NCBI GenBank assembly: GCA_017936025.1 | Contig: JAGBGL010000006.1 | Span: 1-6,525 of the forward strand | Source of the DNA: Bacillota bacterium | GTDB lineage: Bacteria > Bacillota > Clostridia > Peptostreptococcales > Anaerovoracaceae | Length of the DNA stretch: 6,525 bases | Direction of reading: 5' to 3' | Shown: positions 5,424 through 6,525 of the stretch, one piece after another | How the letters are laid out: every line of letters begins with the position of its first letter | Numbering within the stretch: position 1 is the stretch's first letter | Position numbers and translations under genes: made by a program | The notes under the pieces: model-generated | Told to the model about the DNA's origin: nothing | What the model saw: only the letters and a program-made list of their open reading frames with translations | Databases searched by the model: none

Positions 5424-5432
5424 TACGAGACA

Positions 5433-5951
5433 ATTAGTAAGGAAAATCAGATCAACGAAGAAATTCGTGACAAAGAACTGCGAGTAATTGACAGCGATGG
5501 TACACAGCTTGGTATCATGAGTCTGAACGAAGCACTTGACCTGGCAGCTCAGAAAAAACTGGACCTGGTAAATATTGCTCCAAAGGCAAAACCACCGGTA
5601 TGCAAGATTCTGGACTACGGCAAGTACAAGTATGAGCTTCAGAAAAAAGAAAAAGAAGCTAAGAAAAAGCAGAAGACAATGCAGGTAAAGGAAATCAGAC
5701 TGAGTACCTTTATCGAATCTCACGACGTGGAAGTCAAGGCTAAAAACGCTGCCAAATTCCTGAAAGCAGGAGATAAGGTAAAAGTAAGCCTGAGATTCAG
5801 AGGCAGAGAAAGAGACTACACCAGCAAAGGCATGGATGTTATGAACCAGTTTGCAGAAGCAATCGCTGAAGTCGGTGAAGTTGAAAAGAAACCAAACTTT
5901 GAAGGCAGAAGCCTTATCATGGTTCTGGCACCTAAAACGGATAAGAAGTAA
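5433..5951 (+). CDS. infC: Translation initiation factor IF-3 (AUU start codon)
   Basis: A 172-residue factor that binds the 30S subunit, prevents premature joining of 50S, and checks the start codon and initiator tRNA. The N-terminal domain begins with (M)SKENQINEEIRDKELRVID, followed by GTQLGIMSLNEALDLA. The family signature KILDYGKYKYELQKKEK bridges to the linker. The C-terminal domain holds VKEIRLS, KAGDKVKVSLRFRGRE and the final RSLIMVLAPK. Starting at the first ATG (5517) would remove 28 conserved residues; the frame clearly continues upstream to ATT at 5433, placed 9 bases after GGAGG. AUU is the classical infC start, known in E. coli and Geobacillus, and lets IF-3 repress its own translation because it discriminates against non-standard codons. 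It is the first gene of the operon with rpmI (34 bases downstream) and rplT. Confidence 0.97.
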   Translation: MSKENQINEEIRDKELRVIDSDGTQLGIMSLNEALDLAAQKKLDLVNIAPKAKPPVCKILDYGKYKYELQKKEKEAKKKQKTMQVKEIRLSTFIESHDVEVKAKNAAKFLKAGDKVKVSLRFRGRERDYTSKGMDVMNQFAEAIAEVGEVEKKPNFEGRSLIMVLAPKTDKK

Positions 5952-5985
5952 TATATTGAGATCAACATAGGAGGATTAAATCACC

Positions 5986-6186
5986 ATGGCAAAGAACAAA
6001 ATGAAGTCTCACAGAGGCGCAAGCAAGAGATTTAAATTAACAGGTTCCGGTAAAGTTAAGAGAAACAAGGCATACAAGAGCCACATTCTTACTAAGAAAA
6101 GCGCTAAGAGAAAAAGAGGTTTAAGAAAAGCAACTACTTTAACAAGCGCAGATCTGAAGAGAATCAGAATGATCTTAAGCAAATAA
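5986..6186 (+). CDS. rpmI: Ribosomal protein bL35
   Basis: A 66-residue, very basic 50S subunit protein. It shows the family pattern KMKSHRGASKRFKLTGSGKVKR near the start, HILTKKSAKRKRGLRK in the middle and DLKRIRMIL at the end; length is standard. AGGAGG at 5969-5974 is 11 bases before ATG. It lies 34 bases after infC and 18 bases before rplT, the conserved infC-rpmI-rplT order. In other Firmicutes it is controlled together with rplT through the shared leader. Confidence 0.97.
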   Translation: MAKNKMKSHRGASKRFKLTGSGKVKRNKAYKSHILTKKSAKRKRGLRKATTLTSADLKRIRMILSK

Positions 6187-6204
6187 TTCAGGAGGTAAGA
6201 AAAC

Positions 6205-6525
6205 ATGGCAAGAGTAAAAAAAGGTGTAAACGCACATAAGAGACATAAGAAGATTTTAAAACTGGCTAAAGGTTTCTACGGCCAGAAATCCAAAGTATTC
6301 AGAGCTGCTAACCCAGCTGTAATGAGATCCCTGAGATCCGCTTACGTTGGAAGAAAACTGAAGAAGAGACAGTACAGACAGATGTGGATCGCAAGAATCA
6401 ACGCTGCTGCAAGAATGAACGACATCTCCTACAGCAGACTGATGGATGGTCTGAAAAAATCCGGTATCGAAATCAACAGAAAGATGCTGTCCGAAATGGC
6501 TATCCACGATCCAGCTGCATTCACA
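6205..6525 (+). CDS. rplT: Ribosomal protein bL20 (3' end cut by the window edge)
   Basis: The first 107 residues are present of a protein usually 115-120 residues long, so roughly ten C-terminal residues are missing because the window ends. L20 is needed for early 50S assembly, binding 23S rRNA with a long basic N-terminal tail, and acts as the autogenous repressor of this operon in Firmicutes. The sequence begins MARVKKGVNAHKRHKKILKL, continues with AKGFYGQKSKVFRAANPAV and RQMWIARINAAARMN, and includes SYSRLMDGLKKSGIEINRKM near the end. GGAGG at 6191-6195 is 9 bases before ATG. Codon use is strongly biased (AGA, CTG, GGT), as expected for a highly expressed gene. Confidence 0.97.
   Translation, partial: MARVKKGVNAHKRHKKILKLAKGFYGQKSKVFRAANPAVMRSLRSAYVGRKLKKRQYRQMWIARINAAARMNDISYSRLMDGLKKSGIEINRKMLSEMAIHDPAAFT

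Larger units (their letters stand above)
5293..5432 (+). promoter_or_regulatory. infC operon leader, likely L20-responsive transcription attenuator
   Basis: In Firmicutes the infC-rpmI-rplT operon is repressed by its product L20, which acts on the mRNA leader to promote premature termination. The leader here fits such a design. It ends in a strong terminator (5384-5413). The segment TCCGCTTC near its 5' end (5309-5316) is exactly complementary to GAAGCGGA (5383-5390), which is the 5' side of the terminator stem, so pairing the two would make an antiterminator. A further hairpin, ACACAC (5361-5366) with GTGTGT (5372-5377), lies between. The architecture is seen in the sequence; L20 binding is inferred from gene content, and I did not verify the L20-binding fold. 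Confidence 0.65.

Noticed and set aside
5186..5437. Plus-strand open frame of 83 codons between trxA and infC
   Set aside because: It runs across the infC promoter, leader and terminator, and has no ribosome binding site or family resemblance.

Overview
The window looks like a chromosomal piece of a low-to-mid GC Gram-positive bacterium, most likely a member of the Clostridia. Supporting this are strong GGAGG-type ribosome binding sites, a Firmicutes-type LexA with a candidate CGAAC-type operator, and an infC-rpmI-rplT operon behind a terminator-containing leader of the kind used for L20 autoregulation. I cannot name the species or genus from the sequence.

Left part (1-900): the first ~110 bases hold no gene and end in a motif that resembles an IS256-family terminus. 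Next comes lexA on the minus strand (137-787), with a promoter and a candidate LexA operator in the 130-base divergent intergenic region.

Middle left (930-3587): a two-gene plus-strand unit encodes a YtcJ-type metal-dependent amidohydrolase and, 13 bases after its stop, a urea transporter (UT/SLC14 family). It closes with a strong intrinsic terminator. No urease gene is visible. The pairing suggests uptake or release of urea or a small amide linked to hydrolysis of an amide substrate.

Middle (3588-3976): a gene-free stretch that is not structureless. It holds a degenerate tandem array with a strict 41-42 base period. Each well-kept unit is a small dyad (TGCTGAY, 7-base loop, RTCAGCA), and the last weak unit falls exactly between the -35 and -10 boxes of the promoter of the next gene. 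That gene (3977-4780) encodes an unnamed 267-residue protein with a PD-(D/E)XK-type nuclease core. The array and nuclease together are the most unusual part of the window.

Right part (4781-6525): trxA (thioredoxin) with its own promoter, then a strong promoter, a ~140-base leader with a perfect 10-bp terminator and a possible competing antiterminator, and infC-rpmI-rplT. The infC gene can only start at an AUU codon, the classic non-standard IF3 start. rplT runs off the right edge with about ten residues missing.
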